Shown here: positions 10,905 through 19,458 of the stretch, one piece after another
How positions within the stretch are numbered: position 1 is the stretch's first letter
Layout: the number at the start of each line of letters is the position of its first letter
DNA from: Prostheceraeus crozeri
Taxonomy: Eukaryota > Platyhelminthes > Polycladida > Euryleptidae
NCBI GenBank assembly: GCA_907163375.1
Contig: CAJQUW010007819.1
Location: 620,001-684,000, forward strand
Reading direction: 5' to 3'
DNA: 64,000 bases
Position numbers and translations under genes: made by a program
Notes under the pieces: generated by a model
Databases searched by the model: none
What the model saw: only the letters and a program-made list of their open reading frames with translations
What the model was told of the DNA's origin: nothing

Positions 10905-11421
10905 TCATATTACAAGTGCTGTCCATTCTAATCCAAATAAAATTCTAGCACAGAATTCTAGCCCATTCTTTCTCAGAATTGAGGTCGGGCGGCGAACAGT
11001 TCCAGACTCGCTTGATACAGTTGTCCTTGTTTCAGAAACAGAATAATTAGTTGAAAAAACCTGGGATGATGTCGATCCACTGTTGTCCTCAATACAAATA
11101 TCCCTTTGTTGGGTTTCGGATGGGTGAATACTGCTGCTTAAATCATGCGATACTTTCATTTTCTTTGTTGGTGTTACACGTTTAATATAGCGCTGCACCG
11201 AATCATTCCTTTTATGACCAGTAACCGTTTGAATCTGGTCCGTTGTGCACCCTTTTGAGAACATCTTCGAAACGACTGTTGCACGCACACAGTGATTGGT
11301 GTAAATTGCGTTTAGGTCTGCTTCCCTTGAAATGATTTTCATTGCATCATTTAACAAATGCTTCCCCACGACTTGTGTATCCGAGTACCATGTAGCATTA
11401 CTCTCCCAACCGCCACTCTCC
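10905..11421 (-). pseudogene. Crypton-like tyrosine recombinase, C-terminal half
   Basis: On the minus strand this encodes the catalytic end of a tyrosine recombinase of the Crypton/DUF3504 type: a VVGKHLLNDAMKIISREADL helix region, then TNHCVRATVVSK (the His-x-x-Arg box), TGHKRNDSVQRYIKR (GH box and the nucleophile Tyr), then a Ser/Thr-rich tail of about 90 residues. It breaks off at the left end of Polinton copy 1; the N-terminal half lies at 29035-30003 on the other side. The reading register at the duplicated hexamer is the same on both sides, which identifies the two halves as one interrupted gene. Confidence 0.75.
11416..11421. repeat. Target-site duplication of Polinton copy 1, left
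   Basis: CTCTCC immediately precedes the element start AGTAGTTTAT and recurs exactly at 29029-29034 after the element end. Six bases is the known Polinton duplication length. Confidence 0.9.
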
Positions 11422-12080
11422 AGTAGTTTATAGTGTGACATCCGGCGCGACGCTTCGCTTCGCTTTGCTTCGCTTCGCTTGCGCCGGATGTCACACTTTT
11501 GCGGGGGTTTTTCAAAATTTTCAAAAAAATCAAAATTTCAAAAATTTAGGTAGATTTCAAATTTCACGTGGCCGAAGGGCGAAAATTTAAGTTGTCTCAA
11601 AATATCACGTGGTCTAAGAATTTTGAAAATTTAGGCAGACGAAAATTTAAGTTGTCTCAAAATATCACGTAGTCTCAATATACCATAAGATTGTATTCAA
11701 AATATTTATTCAAAATATTTATTCAAAATATTCATTTAAAAATGGAAGAAACAAAAGTGGATGAAACAAAAGTGGATGAAACCGCAAGAATATATCCTTC
11801 GTTATCATATGAACGTAGTTCTACTTTAATGGACATTGAAAAGATTAACATTGAAAAAATGAACATTGAAAAACACAAAGATAGAGTACGCTATATGAAA
11901 GATAAGGAATCTCAATTATTATTAAGATTAGAGCATTATAAAAAATTAAGAAAGAGATGGAGTAAAGTTAAGAATATAACACAAGGAATTGGCATATTCT
12001 TAACAATAAGTTTAGGTGCTTTGACAATTGTTATATCTTCTGGTGTTTTAGTAATTCCAGTAGTTGCTACAGCTTTAACA
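11422..12080. repeat. Polinton copy 1 left terminal inverted repeat
   Basis: Matched in reverse complement by about 28415-29028. It contains a terminal hairpin, a GAAAATTTAAGTTGTCTCAA sub-repeat present twice, and the 5' part of the first gene, so coding sequence is included in the repeat. Confidence 0.85.
11432..11497. repeat. Terminal hairpin, left end of Polinton copy 1
   Basis: Ten bases inside the terminus, AGTGTGACATCCGGCGC (11432-11448) is perfectly palindromic to 11481-11497, around a 32-base loop of CTTCG/CTTTG units. The mirror copy lies at 28953-29018. Confidence 0.9.
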
Positions 12081-12461
12081 GGTACGGGTGTTTTTGCAAC
12101 TTCACTTGTTACAATGTTAGATAAATCTTTAATAACTAAGAAACGAAAATCATTAAAAACTAAGCATTTACATATTAAAGAAGTCTATGATAAACTACAC
12201 TACTACTTTCAAAGAGTATGTGATGATAATGTTATTACGTTAGATGAGATTGAAAAATTTGATCAAATAGCTAATGAAGTAAATCAAATATCATTTCAAT
12301 CACAGACAGAAAAAGTTAATGATAAAAATAAAAAGGATGGTAAAATTTCTAGTGATGGTAAAACTTTTATTGATGATAAAATTTTTAATGAAGAAAATGA
12401 TAAAATTTTTTTAGAAGAGCTAAAAACTTTATTAGACAAAACTTTATTAAACAAAACTTAA
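11742..12461 (+). CDS. Polinton copy 1 gene A: unrecognised membrane protein
   Basis: A 239-residue product. I chose the ATG at 11742 (context TTTAAAAATGG) rather than the upstream ATG at 11691 because all copies of the gene begin at this point. A charged coiled-coil stretch (KDRVRYMKDKESQ...HYKKLRKRW) precedes a long hydrophobic region of about 45 residues rich in Gly, Ala and Thr (ISLGALTIVISSGVLVIPVV, then ATALTGTGVFATS), enough for two membrane passes, followed by a charged Lys/Asp-rich tail. I recognise no family. The layout would suit a virion membrane-active or envelope-associated protein, but that is inference. Its 5' part lies in the terminal repeat, and partial or complete relatives occur at 28415-28708, 34149, 49446 and 62910. 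Confidence 0.75.
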   Translation: MEETKVDETKVDETARIYPSLSYERSSTLMDIEKINIEKMNIEKHKDRVRYMKDKESQLLLRLEHYKKLRKRWSKVKNITQGIGIFLTISLGALTIVISSGVLVIPVVATALTGTGVFATSLVTMLDKSLITKKRKSLKTKHLHIKEVYDKLHYYFQRVCDDNVITLDEIEKFDQIANEVNQISFQSQTEKVNDKNKKDGKISSDGKTFIDDKIFNEENDKIFLEELKTLLDKTLLNKT

Positions 12462-12582
12462 TACGAGACAATTTTAAACGAAAAGATGTCAAACAACAAA
12501 GCAATAAAAAAATAATTTGTTCAGTAAAATGTTTTTGCTGTATTCCAATGTTACCACAAAATTCAAATATTATATTTTAAAA

Positions 12583-13410
12583 ATGGATAAAATTAGAGCT
12601 GATAATTTTAAAAGAATAAAACAATTAGAAGAGTTAATAAAACAAAGAAATATTATGAAAGAAAATCATCTTCAACATAGAATGATAAAAGCTGGTATTC
12701 AATCTGATATGTTTGAAAAAATGCAGCAAACCGAGCAAGTAAAAACTGATTTTGAAAAAACTATGAAACCATTTAGAACTCTTGAAAAGGAACTTACAAA
12801 TAATGATAAACAAATTGATATAACAGATCCAGAGCACAAAACTATATTAGATGACTATGGATTACTAGAATCAAACATTAATAAGAAATTACCAAAATCT
12901 ATGCAATTTGAACATTCTATTTCATTTATAGATGGAAAAACAATACCTAGATTTTATCTCGGACAAAAAGAAATATTTCCACAACCTTTTCGAGGTTTAA
13001 TTTTTTCACCAGATAAATCTCCTTTTAATTTAGATAGAAATTTTGTTAATCTTTTAAGAGGAGCAGATTTAAATAATTATGCTGTAGAAGATCTCATAAA
13101 ATATAAAGCTATGTTAGACAGAGTTGGTGCAGTAAAATCTCTTAGACGTTATAAACAATTAGAAAATTTATTATCAACGGGAGTTAAAGTAGGGAAAGGT
13201 TTATCTGAAAAACAGAAAACTGAAACAACTGTATTTTTACCAGATGATCCACAAGAATTACTAAATAGATTAAATATTTTAATATCTGCAATAAAAGAAG
13301 GACATAATTCTAGTTTCAATGAAATTCATGCTATATTGAAAAGACTGTTAGAAAAGAAGATTCTAAATGAAAAGGATTATAAAAGTGTAGCTGAAATATG
13401 TTGTTTCTAA
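12583..13410 (+). CDS. Polinton copy 1 gene B: unrecognised helical protein
   Basis: About 275 residues from the ATG at 12583 (context TTTTAAAAATGG, shared with the relatives in copies 2 and 3). The first ~100 residues are Lys/Glu/Gln-rich and likely coiled coil. A middle part with FYLGQKEIFPQPFRGLIFSP and a C-terminal helical part (DDPQELLNRLNILISAIKEG) follow. No known family recognised. Conservation between copies and position between gene A and penton suggest a structural virion component. Confidence 0.7.
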   Translation: MDKIRADNFKRIKQLEELIKQRNIMKENHLQHRMIKAGIQSDMFEKMQQTEQVKTDFEKTMKPFRTLEKELTNNDKQIDITDPEHKTILDDYGLLESNINKKLPKSMQFEHSISFIDGKTIPRFYLGQKEIFPQPFRGLIFSPDKSPFNLDRNFVNLLRGADLNNYAVEDLIKYKAMLDRVGAVKSLRRYKQLENLLSTGVKVGKGLSEKQKTETTVFLPDDPQELLNRLNILISAIKEGHNSSFNEIHAILKRLLEKKILNEKDYKSVAEICCF

Positions 13411-13505
13411 TTTTTATCTATGATTTTTATCTATGATTTTTATCTATGATTTTTATCTATGATTTTTATCTATGATTTTTATCTACGATTTTTATCTATA
13501 ATATT
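13411..13505. repeat. 13-bp tandem repeat between genes B and penton
   Basis: About seven copies of TTTTTATCTATGA fill the spacer. The corresponding spacer in copy 2 lacks the array, so it expanded after the copies separated. Confidence 0.9.
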
Positions 13506-13528
13506 TATTTAATTTTTTTAGTTTAAAA

Positions 13529-14317
13529 ATGTGTTCAGCAGATTTAGACAAAATTAATGATCATTTAGAAAAATTGACAGAGATTTTGGGTTCATCAAAA
13601 TTTAGTACGACGTTAAAAATTATAACAACTACTTCATCACACACTTGTAATTTAGAACCCATTCTACATTTAGAACAAAATAAAAATTATCAAATTGCAT
13701 TGACTAGTTTCTCTACATTTAACACTATTCAAAACGTTATCAAAGATGTGAATGATCAATTTAGATATTCTACTGATAAAGGCAAAACGTGGAAAATATT
13801 AACTTTTCTTCCTGGTTCTTACGAAGTTGAAACAATATCAAATGAAATTAAGAGACATTTAGGTATATCATTTAAAGATAAGAAACAATTACATTTTGCA
13901 GTTGAACCGGCAGTTAATAAATTTTCTCTTACTTTAGACGAAAATCATCAAGTTGATTTTAATCATGATAGATCATTGTCAAAGCTATTAGGATTTAATA
14001 AACAAACTTATAGTCAAGGTTATCATTTAGGTGAGAAGATTCCAAAAATAACTGAAATAAATTCAATTGTTGTACATTGTGACATTATTGAAGGAGGATA
14101 TATAAATGGTAAATTATCAAATTTAATATTCAGTTTTCCAGCTTTTACTGTACCCATTGGTTATAGATTAAATGTATTTCCACAAACATTAATATATTTT
14201 CCTATTACAAGAAAAACTATTAACAACATTAACATTAGAATCACTGATGAAAAAGGACAAGAAATAAATTTTGGAGGTGAAGAGATTATGATAGATCTTT
14301 TGGTTAGGGAGGTATAA
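13529..14317 (+). CDS. Polinton copy 1 penton (minor capsid) protein
   Basis: A 262-residue protein. The C-terminal third carries the pattern of Polinton/adintovirus pentons: FPAFTVPIGYRLNVFPQ, YFPITRKTINNINIRITDE and GGEEIMIDLLVRE, equivalent to the single jelly-roll vertex protein. The N-terminal part (NYQIALTSFSTFNTIQNV) also fits the family's opening strands. It would sit at the five-fold vertices of the capsid. The next gene is the packaging ATPase, a common neighbour. Start taken at the AAAAATG context. Confidence 0.75.
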   Translation: MCSADLDKINDHLEKLTEILGSSKFSTTLKIITTTSSHTCNLEPILHLEQNKNYQIALTSFSTFNTIQNVIKDVNDQFRYSTDKGKTWKILTFLPGSYEVETISNEIKRHLGISFKDKKQLHFAVEPAVNKFSLTLDENHQVDFNHDRSLSKLLGFNKQTYSQGYHLGEKIPKITEINSIVVHCDIIEGGYINGKLSNLIFSFPAFTVPIGYRLNVFPQTLIYFPITRKTINNINIRITDEKGQEINFGGEEIMIDLLVREV

Positions 14318-14395
14318 ACTCCCGTTCGAGAGGTATGAACTCCCGTTCGAGAGGTATGAACTCCCGTTCGAGAGGTATGAACTCCCACGCGAAGC
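14316..14395. repeat. 21-bp GC-richer tandem repeat after penton
   Basis: Four near-identical units of GAGGTATGAACTCCCGTTC start at the penton stop codon. They belong to the GC-rich palindromic repeat class scattered through this element. Confidence 0.9.
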
Positions 14396-14468
14396 TAGAG
14401 AAGTTTAATTTTCTTCTTCTTTAGAAACAAAAAATAAAAAAAATAAAAATAATTTTTTTTATTAAAAA

Positions 14469-15236
14469 ATGAGTGAACTACCTCCATTAAATAAAAAAAA
14501 ACTTAAATTTAATCATCATCCAAATTTATCTAATAAAGTTTTGTCAGTTATTTGTGGAAGATCAGGATGTGGAAAAACATATCTATTATTTAAAATTTTA
14601 ACGACTCCAAATTTTTTGGATTATAACAATCTTATAATTTATACAACAACGGCAGAACAACCCGTCTATCAATTTTTAAAATATGGATTTGAAAATAATC
14701 TTAAAAAAACAGCAATTGCTTCATTATTCAAAGAATATGAAAAATCTGAAGATGAAGAAGAAATAAGTTCGTGGTGTGAAGAAGCAGCAAAAAATAATCA
14801 GTTAGTAGAATCTAATAAAAATAACCATATAAAGATACAACTAATAGATGATAGTGGTAATATGCAAGATCCTAGTAAACTAGATAAAACAATGAAACAT
14901 TGTGTAATTTTTGATGATTGTGTTAATGATAGAAATCAGTCAGTTCAGAGAAATTATTTCACAAGAGGTAGACATAATAACTGTAGTGTATTTTATTTAA
15001 CACAAAGTATGTATTCATTAGACGGAAGTGTTATTAGAAAGAATGCAAATATATTTATACTATTTGAAATAAATGCAAGAAACTTAAGTGATTTGTTAAG
15101 AGATTTATGTGTAAGAAATAAAGATGAATTTAAACAATCGTGTAACAATGCTTGGTCAAAAGATTATGGATTTATTACAATTAATATTGATAAAAAAATT
15201 CATGAAAGAGTTATAGAAAATATTTTCGAGGAGTGA
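14469..15236 (+). CDS. Polinton copy 1 genome-packaging ATPase (FtsK/HerA, A32-like)
   Basis: A 255-residue ATPase that would pump DNA into preformed capsids. Walker A is CGRSGCGKTYLL near residue 30; Walker B is HCVIFDDC near residue 140, followed by RGRHNNCSVFYLTQSMYSL, which matches the sensor/arginine region of A32-type ATPases. Length is normal for the family. It ends with a GC-rich repeat (GAGTGATCGAACGGAGTGAC) overlapping the stop region. Confidence 0.9.
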   Translation: MSELPPLNKKKLKFNHHPNLSNKVLSVICGRSGCGKTYLLFKILTTPNFLDYNNLIIYTTTAEQPVYQFLKYGFENNLKKTAIASLFKEYEKSEDEEEISSWCEEAAKNNQLVESNKNNHIKIQLIDDSGNMQDPSKLDKTMKHCVIFDDCVNDRNQSVQRNYFTRGRHNNCSVFYLTQSMYSLDGSVIRKNANIFILFEINARNLSDLLRDLCVRNKDEFKQSCNNAWSKDYGFITINIDKKIHERVIENIFEE

Positions 15237-15311
15237 TCGAACGGAGTGACCGAGCGGAGTGACCGAACAATTTTTTCTTATAAATTTTTTGTTAAAAAAA
15301 TAAAAAAAAAT

Positions 15312-15641
15312 ATGTTGAATGATTATAAGATAGAGCATGTACCAGTTTTAAAAGATTATCGTCATCCTACAAATCCTGTAAATTCGAAGAAAGAAGTTAG
15401 ATTTTATTATCATCATAAATACGTAGCGCTCGTTACAGATTATAAAACAAAACATGGTATTCAACCGTGTGTTAAAACAAAAGACTTTCCACTTTGTTTA
15501 AGAAGTTTCCGAGTATTTTTGGCGTATAATAATTTATGGTGGTTGGTTAAGAAAGAACATTTAACAGCACATGAATTAGAAACATTACATCAATTACATA
15601 TTCCTGTGTATATGCAAAAACGGAACCGAGGTTCTATGTAA
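15312..15641 (+). CDS. Polinton copy 1 small unrecognised protein
   Basis: A 109-residue frame from the ATG at 15312 (an upstream in-frame ATG at 15246 lies in the GC-rich repeat and is less likely). It is basic and aromatic-rich (RFYYHHKYVALVTDYKT, NNLWWLVKKEHL). No family recognised. It sits directly upstream of PolB, 24 bases apart, and has no counterpart in copy 2, where the polymerase block was replaced; it may therefore work with this particular polymerase (inference). Confidence 0.55.
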   Translation: MLNDYKIEHVPVLKDYRHPTNPVNSKKEVRFYYHHKYVALVTDYKTKHGIQPCVKTKDFPLCLRSFRVFLAYNNLWWLVKKEHLTAHELETLHQLHIPVYMQKRNRGSM

Positions 15642-15665
15642 AATTCATTTTTTCTTTTAAAAAAT

Positions 15666-18600
15666 ATGAATCGTGAAATGTCTCTCGGACAAACGTCTAG
15701 GATTGATGAATTAATCAAGAAACAAATTGCTGAGTTTGATGCGCAAATTAAACATAGTAAACGTAGAAAACGTATTAAAAAACAGAAACGTACTAGGCGT
15801 AGTATTAGACGTAATACTAAAAAACAGAAACGCGGAACAAAAGAAATATTAGAAACCCCTATTACTGATATCTTTTTTGATGATAGAATTAAGGATGAAC
15901 TTGGTGATGAGTTATGTAATTTATTTAATCCAAATGAAATTAAATATGAAAATGTATCTTTTATTAATGTAGTAAATGATATGCGGAAACTTTTAGCAAA
16001 TGGTAAAATTATTAATTTACTTGGAAAAGTTATTAAAGATCAGGAAAATATAATTCAAAATTTTTACGTAACCTTCTATAATAAAAAATCATTTGAAACA
16101 TGGTTTTCGAATCTGGATGAGAAATCCGATGCTAACGAATGGATTTTTACAGGTAATATTAAATATGAAGATTTTGGAATGAAGTTAGTACAAAGATCGC
16201 ATAGAGGGGCAGGGATTAATATGAAATATAGAATCAAAGAATATTTCGGTGAATATTGTTATATTCCTTCTGAAGATTTTTGTTTTATTAAATGTTATAA
16301 TGTTTTACGAGGTTTTAATGAACAACAAGGAGAAATGATGAAAGAAATGTTTAATAATTTTTTATATAAAGAGAAAGCCACATCTAGAACAGGAGTAATG
16401 TCAAACTGCAAATTTTCTCAATTCAATAAATATTTTGGAGAATGTGTTCAATATTATAGTCCTGCCAATCGTCATTTAAATCCTAGAGGAATTGAAACGT
16501 TTCATAATTATGTTTATTACAATTATTTTCACGCAGGTTCAACAATTGGTCACTATTGTTTAATTAATAAATCTCATAAATTAAAAGCTATTAGAGAAAT
16601 TGAAAATAATTTCAAACCCATATATAAAACAGTTACTGATGAAAATCTAACAACGCGTCCATATAAAATCATAACAAAGAAAAAAATTGACTATGGTTCA
16701 ACATATATTTGGGATCTCGAAACTTTTCCCGATCCTAACTGTTCAACAGCTCATCCTATTCCTTACGCTGTAGGAGCTATTAATTTTAATAAATTTATAT
16801 GTTGTTTACCGAAACAAAGATTGAAAGAATTAGAAACACGTTTGCTAAGTGATATGATTAAAATTAAACGATCAAAAGATGAAGATGAAATTAAAAAACT
16901 TAAAAAACAGATTAATGAGTATAATAATTTAACTGAATTAGAATTTAATAAACTTCAAAATTGTGTGAAAATATTTACGAGAACTGAGGATGATGAATGT
17001 TCGATCGGGGGAAACCCAGAGGACGTATGTCCGATCCATCAATTTTTTAAAACTCTTGGAAAATTTAATTATTCTAGAGTAACTTTAATAGCTCACAATT
17101 CATCAGGTTTTGATTCCTATTTTCCGATAAAAGCTAATTTTAAATTATCTAAACCGCCTCTTAAAACTTCAAGAGGAATATTGACTGCTTCATTACAAAA
17201 TCCTTATACAACTGAATGTGTTAGTAGATACATTCAAAAATCTTTTAGATTTAAAAACAATATGAAAAAAGATTCACCTTCAGGTAAATTAGCACTTCAA
17301 ACTATTATAATGAAATGTAGTTATCAACATGTAAAAACAAGTCTTTCTAAATGGTGTGAGAATTTTAAAATTCCTACGAATGTGTGTAAATTAAATTATG
17401 AAATTGGAGACATAACACATGAAAATTATAAAGAAAAAGAAAATGAATGGAGACCATATTTAGTTAACGATATTCTTTCTTTAGCTTTTTGTATCTACAA
17501 ATATAATAATGTTATGCGAGATTTAGTTGGTGAAGATATAACTACTAATTTGACATCCTCTGCTTTAATATTTAACGGTTGGATGAAAAGCGTACAAAAT
17601 GACAATATAAATATTCATTCTCATATAGATTTATGGGCTAGAAATTATATTAGAAAATCTGTTAAAGGTGGAAGAGTTTCAGCAAATATAAGAAAATACA
17701 TATCGCCATTTTGTAGCATCTTGTTACCAATATTAAAACAGTATTTACCTGGTCGCTGCGCTGGGGGGACTTTGTCCCTTGGTCGCTGCGCTGGGGGGAC
17801 TTTGTCCCTTGGTCGCTACGCTGGTGGGACTTTGTCCCCGGGAAATAATTTAATAGATTTAATGAAACAGCATCGAGATTTAGGAGATAAAACTGAAATT
17901 TGTAAGAAAATTTCAAATCAACTACTTGAACAAAAAAATGAATTTCTAATGGCTTTTGATGCAACATCTTTATATCCATCAGCTATGTATGATGAAAATT
18001 CAGAATACCCTAAAGCTGAATCAGCTAGAAAATTTCGTCAAGAAGAAGAGCGGGAAATAGTATATAAATTTAATACTCAAACATTTAGACCTAAAACTGG
18101 AATATTCTCTGTTGTGTTTCAATATCCGAATGATATGTTTTTCCAACCAGTTCCTATTAAAGATAAAGTTAAAAATCAAAATAATAATTCTCATGTAAAA
18201 GTAATCAGGTTTAGAAATGGTATATGTTATGATGTATTAACTTCTGTTGACATACAAGAAATTGTTAGATGTGGGGGGAAAATCTTACATATTACTGATG
18301 GTATAATTTATGAAAAAAATTATCAAGTTTCACCATTTCGAAATTATATTGAAAAACTTTTTAATTTGAGAAAAAGATATAAAACAGAAGGAAATACTGT
18401 AGGTGATGAGTTAATTAAATTATTGATGAATTCGCTATATGGCAAAACTGTGCAAAAAGATATTACCACTAAATATCATTTATGGAATGAGAATACATTG
18501 AGAAAAAATTTCACTCAAGAAGTAAAAGATTATGAAAAATTAAATGATGAACAATATTTAGCGAAAGTAGAAATGGAAGATGATGAATTTCTCAAAACTA

Positions 18601-19232
18601 ATATTGTAAAAGATGGGAAGACGTCATTCATGCCATCACACTTAGGTTCTTTCATTCTTTCTCACTCTAGAAGAATCATGAATAACTTTATTTTAGAAAT
18701 TAATGGTTTCAAAGAAAAATACATTCATTATACAGATACTGATTCAATATATATTTCCAATGAGCTCTTTAATAAATTAGATGCTGCTGGATATGTTGGT
18801 GGGGAATTGTGTCAAGGAAAAAATGATTATGGAAATGGTGGAATTATTTTTGCAATGTTTATTGCTCCTAAAATAAAATACTGTATTACTGTAGATGAAC
18901 AAGGGAGACTTAGTGAAAAGAAAACATTCAAAGGATATTCACAAGATAAAGTAAAAGTAGAAGATTTTCTAAAATTATATTCGGGGAAAACATTATCGAC
19001 TACAGTTAATAAACCATGGAAAAGATCTTTAGAAACTGGAATTAGTATTCCTGATAAAAATAATAATACTGAAGAAAAAAAATTTTCTGGTCAAATAAAT
19101 ATTCTTAAACGTCAAGCACCTGATGAAAATGAAATTATGTTACCTTATAACGGAGAAGATATTCAAGCTGAAATATTTCAAACAATCATCTGTGAGAGTA
19201 ATTTAAGTGATGATGATGACACGTGGGAATAA
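15666..19232 (+). CDS. polB: Polinton copy 1 protein-primed DNA polymerase, family B
   Basis: An 1188-residue replicase. Exonuclease motifs: TYIWDLETF (I), LIAHNSSGFDSYF (II) and YLVNDILSLA (III). Polymerase motifs: DATSLYPSAMYD (A), LMNSLYGKTVQ (B) and YTDTDSIYI (C). The N-terminus starts with a very basic stretch (about residues 34-60, KRRKRIKKQKRTRRS) that could be a nuclear signal or DNA-binding tail; the ~330-residue N-terminal domain before the exonuclease may hold the terminal protein, as proposed for Polintons. The frame includes three in-frame 30-bp repeats near the middle. A C-terminal acidic tail ends in DDDDTWE. Confidence 0.92.
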   Translation: MNREMSLGQTSRIDELIKKQIAEFDAQIKHSKRRKRIKKQKRTRRSIRRNTKKQKRGTKEILETPITDIFFDDRIKDELGDELCNLFNPNEIKYENVSFINVVNDMRKLLANGKIINLLGKVIKDQENIIQNFYVTFYNKKSFETWFSNLDEKSDANEWIFTGNIKYEDFGMKLVQRSHRGAGINMKYRIKEYFGEYCYIPSEDFCFIKCYNVLRGFNEQQGEMMKEMFNNFLYKEKATSRTGVMSNCKFSQFNKYFGECVQYYSPANRHLNPRGIETFHNYVYYNYFHAGSTIGHYCLINKSHKLKAIREIENNFKPIYKTVTDENLTTRPYKIITKKKIDYGSTYIWDLETFPDPNCSTAHPIPYAVGAINFNKFICCLPKQRLKELETRLLSDMIKIKRSKDEDEIKKLKKQINEYNNLTELEFNKLQNCVKIFTRTEDDECSIGGNPEDVCPIHQFFKTLGKFNYSRVTLIAHNSSGFDSYFPIKANFKLSKPPLKTSRGILTASLQNPYTTECVSRYIQKSFRFKNNMKKDSPSGKLALQTIIMKCSYQHVKTSLSKWCENFKIPTNVCKLNYEIGDITHENYKEKENEWRPYLVNDILSLAFCIYKYNNVMRDLVGEDITTNLTSSALIFNGWMKSVQNDNINIHSHIDLWARNYIRKSVKGGRVSANIRKYISPFCSILLPILKQYLPGRCAGGTLSLGRCAGGTLSLGRYAGGTLSPGNNLIDLMKQHRDLGDKTEICKKISNQLLEQKNEFLMAFDATSLYPSAMYDENSEYPKAESARKFRQEEEREIVYKFNTQTFRPKTGIFSVVFQYPNDMFFQPVPIKDKVKNQNNNSHVKVIRFRNGICYDVLTSVDIQEIVRCGGKILHITDGIIYEKNYQVSPFRNYIEKLFNLRKRYKTEGNTVGDELIKLLMNSLYGKTVQKDITTKYHLWNENTLRKNFTQEVKDYEKLNDEQYLAKVEMEDDEFLKTNIVKDGKTSFMPSHLGSFILSHSRRIMNNFILEINGFKEKYIHYTDTDSIYISNELFNKLDAAGYVGGELCQGKNDYGNGGIIFAMFIAPKIKYCITVDEQGRLSEKKTFKGYSQDKVKVEDFLKLYSGKTLSTTVNKPWKRSLETGISIPDKNNNTEEKKFSGQINILKRQAPDENEIMLPYNGEDIQAEIFQTIICESNLSDDDDTWE
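17753..17842. repeat. 30-bp in-frame GC-rich tandem repeat inside polB
   Basis: Three units of GGTCGCTGCGCTGGGGGGAC plus TTTGTCCCTT encode (G)RCAGGTLSLG three times, between the exonuclease and motif A. Each unit contains GGGGGGACTTTGTCCC, which can fold on itself. The base composition is strikingly unlike the rest of the gene. Confidence 0.9.
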
Positions 19233-19236
19233 TAAT

Positions 19237-19425
19237 TTTTTTATAACATCTAAAAAATTTATAACATCTAAAAAATTTATAACATCTAAAAACTTATTCC
19301 ATCTAAAAAATTTATTACATCTATAAACTTATGACATCTAAAAACTTATTACATCTAAAAACTTATTACATCTAAAAACTTATTACATCTAAAAATTTTA
19401 TTACATATGAAAATATATTTATCGA
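19237..19425. repeat. ~16-bp tandem repeat in the polB/opposite-strand spacer
   Basis: About eleven degenerate copies of TTATTACATCTAAAAAC fill the gap between the convergent polB and the minus-strand gene. A shorter version of the array is present in copy 2 at about 41880-41950. Confidence 0.85.
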
Positions 19426-19458
19426 ATATTTTGGTATTTTCTATTAAGTTTTATCTTA

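Noticed and set aside
17662-17979. Minus-strand frame with repeated TKSPQRSDQ
   Set aside because: Shadow of the 30-bp repeat inside polB.
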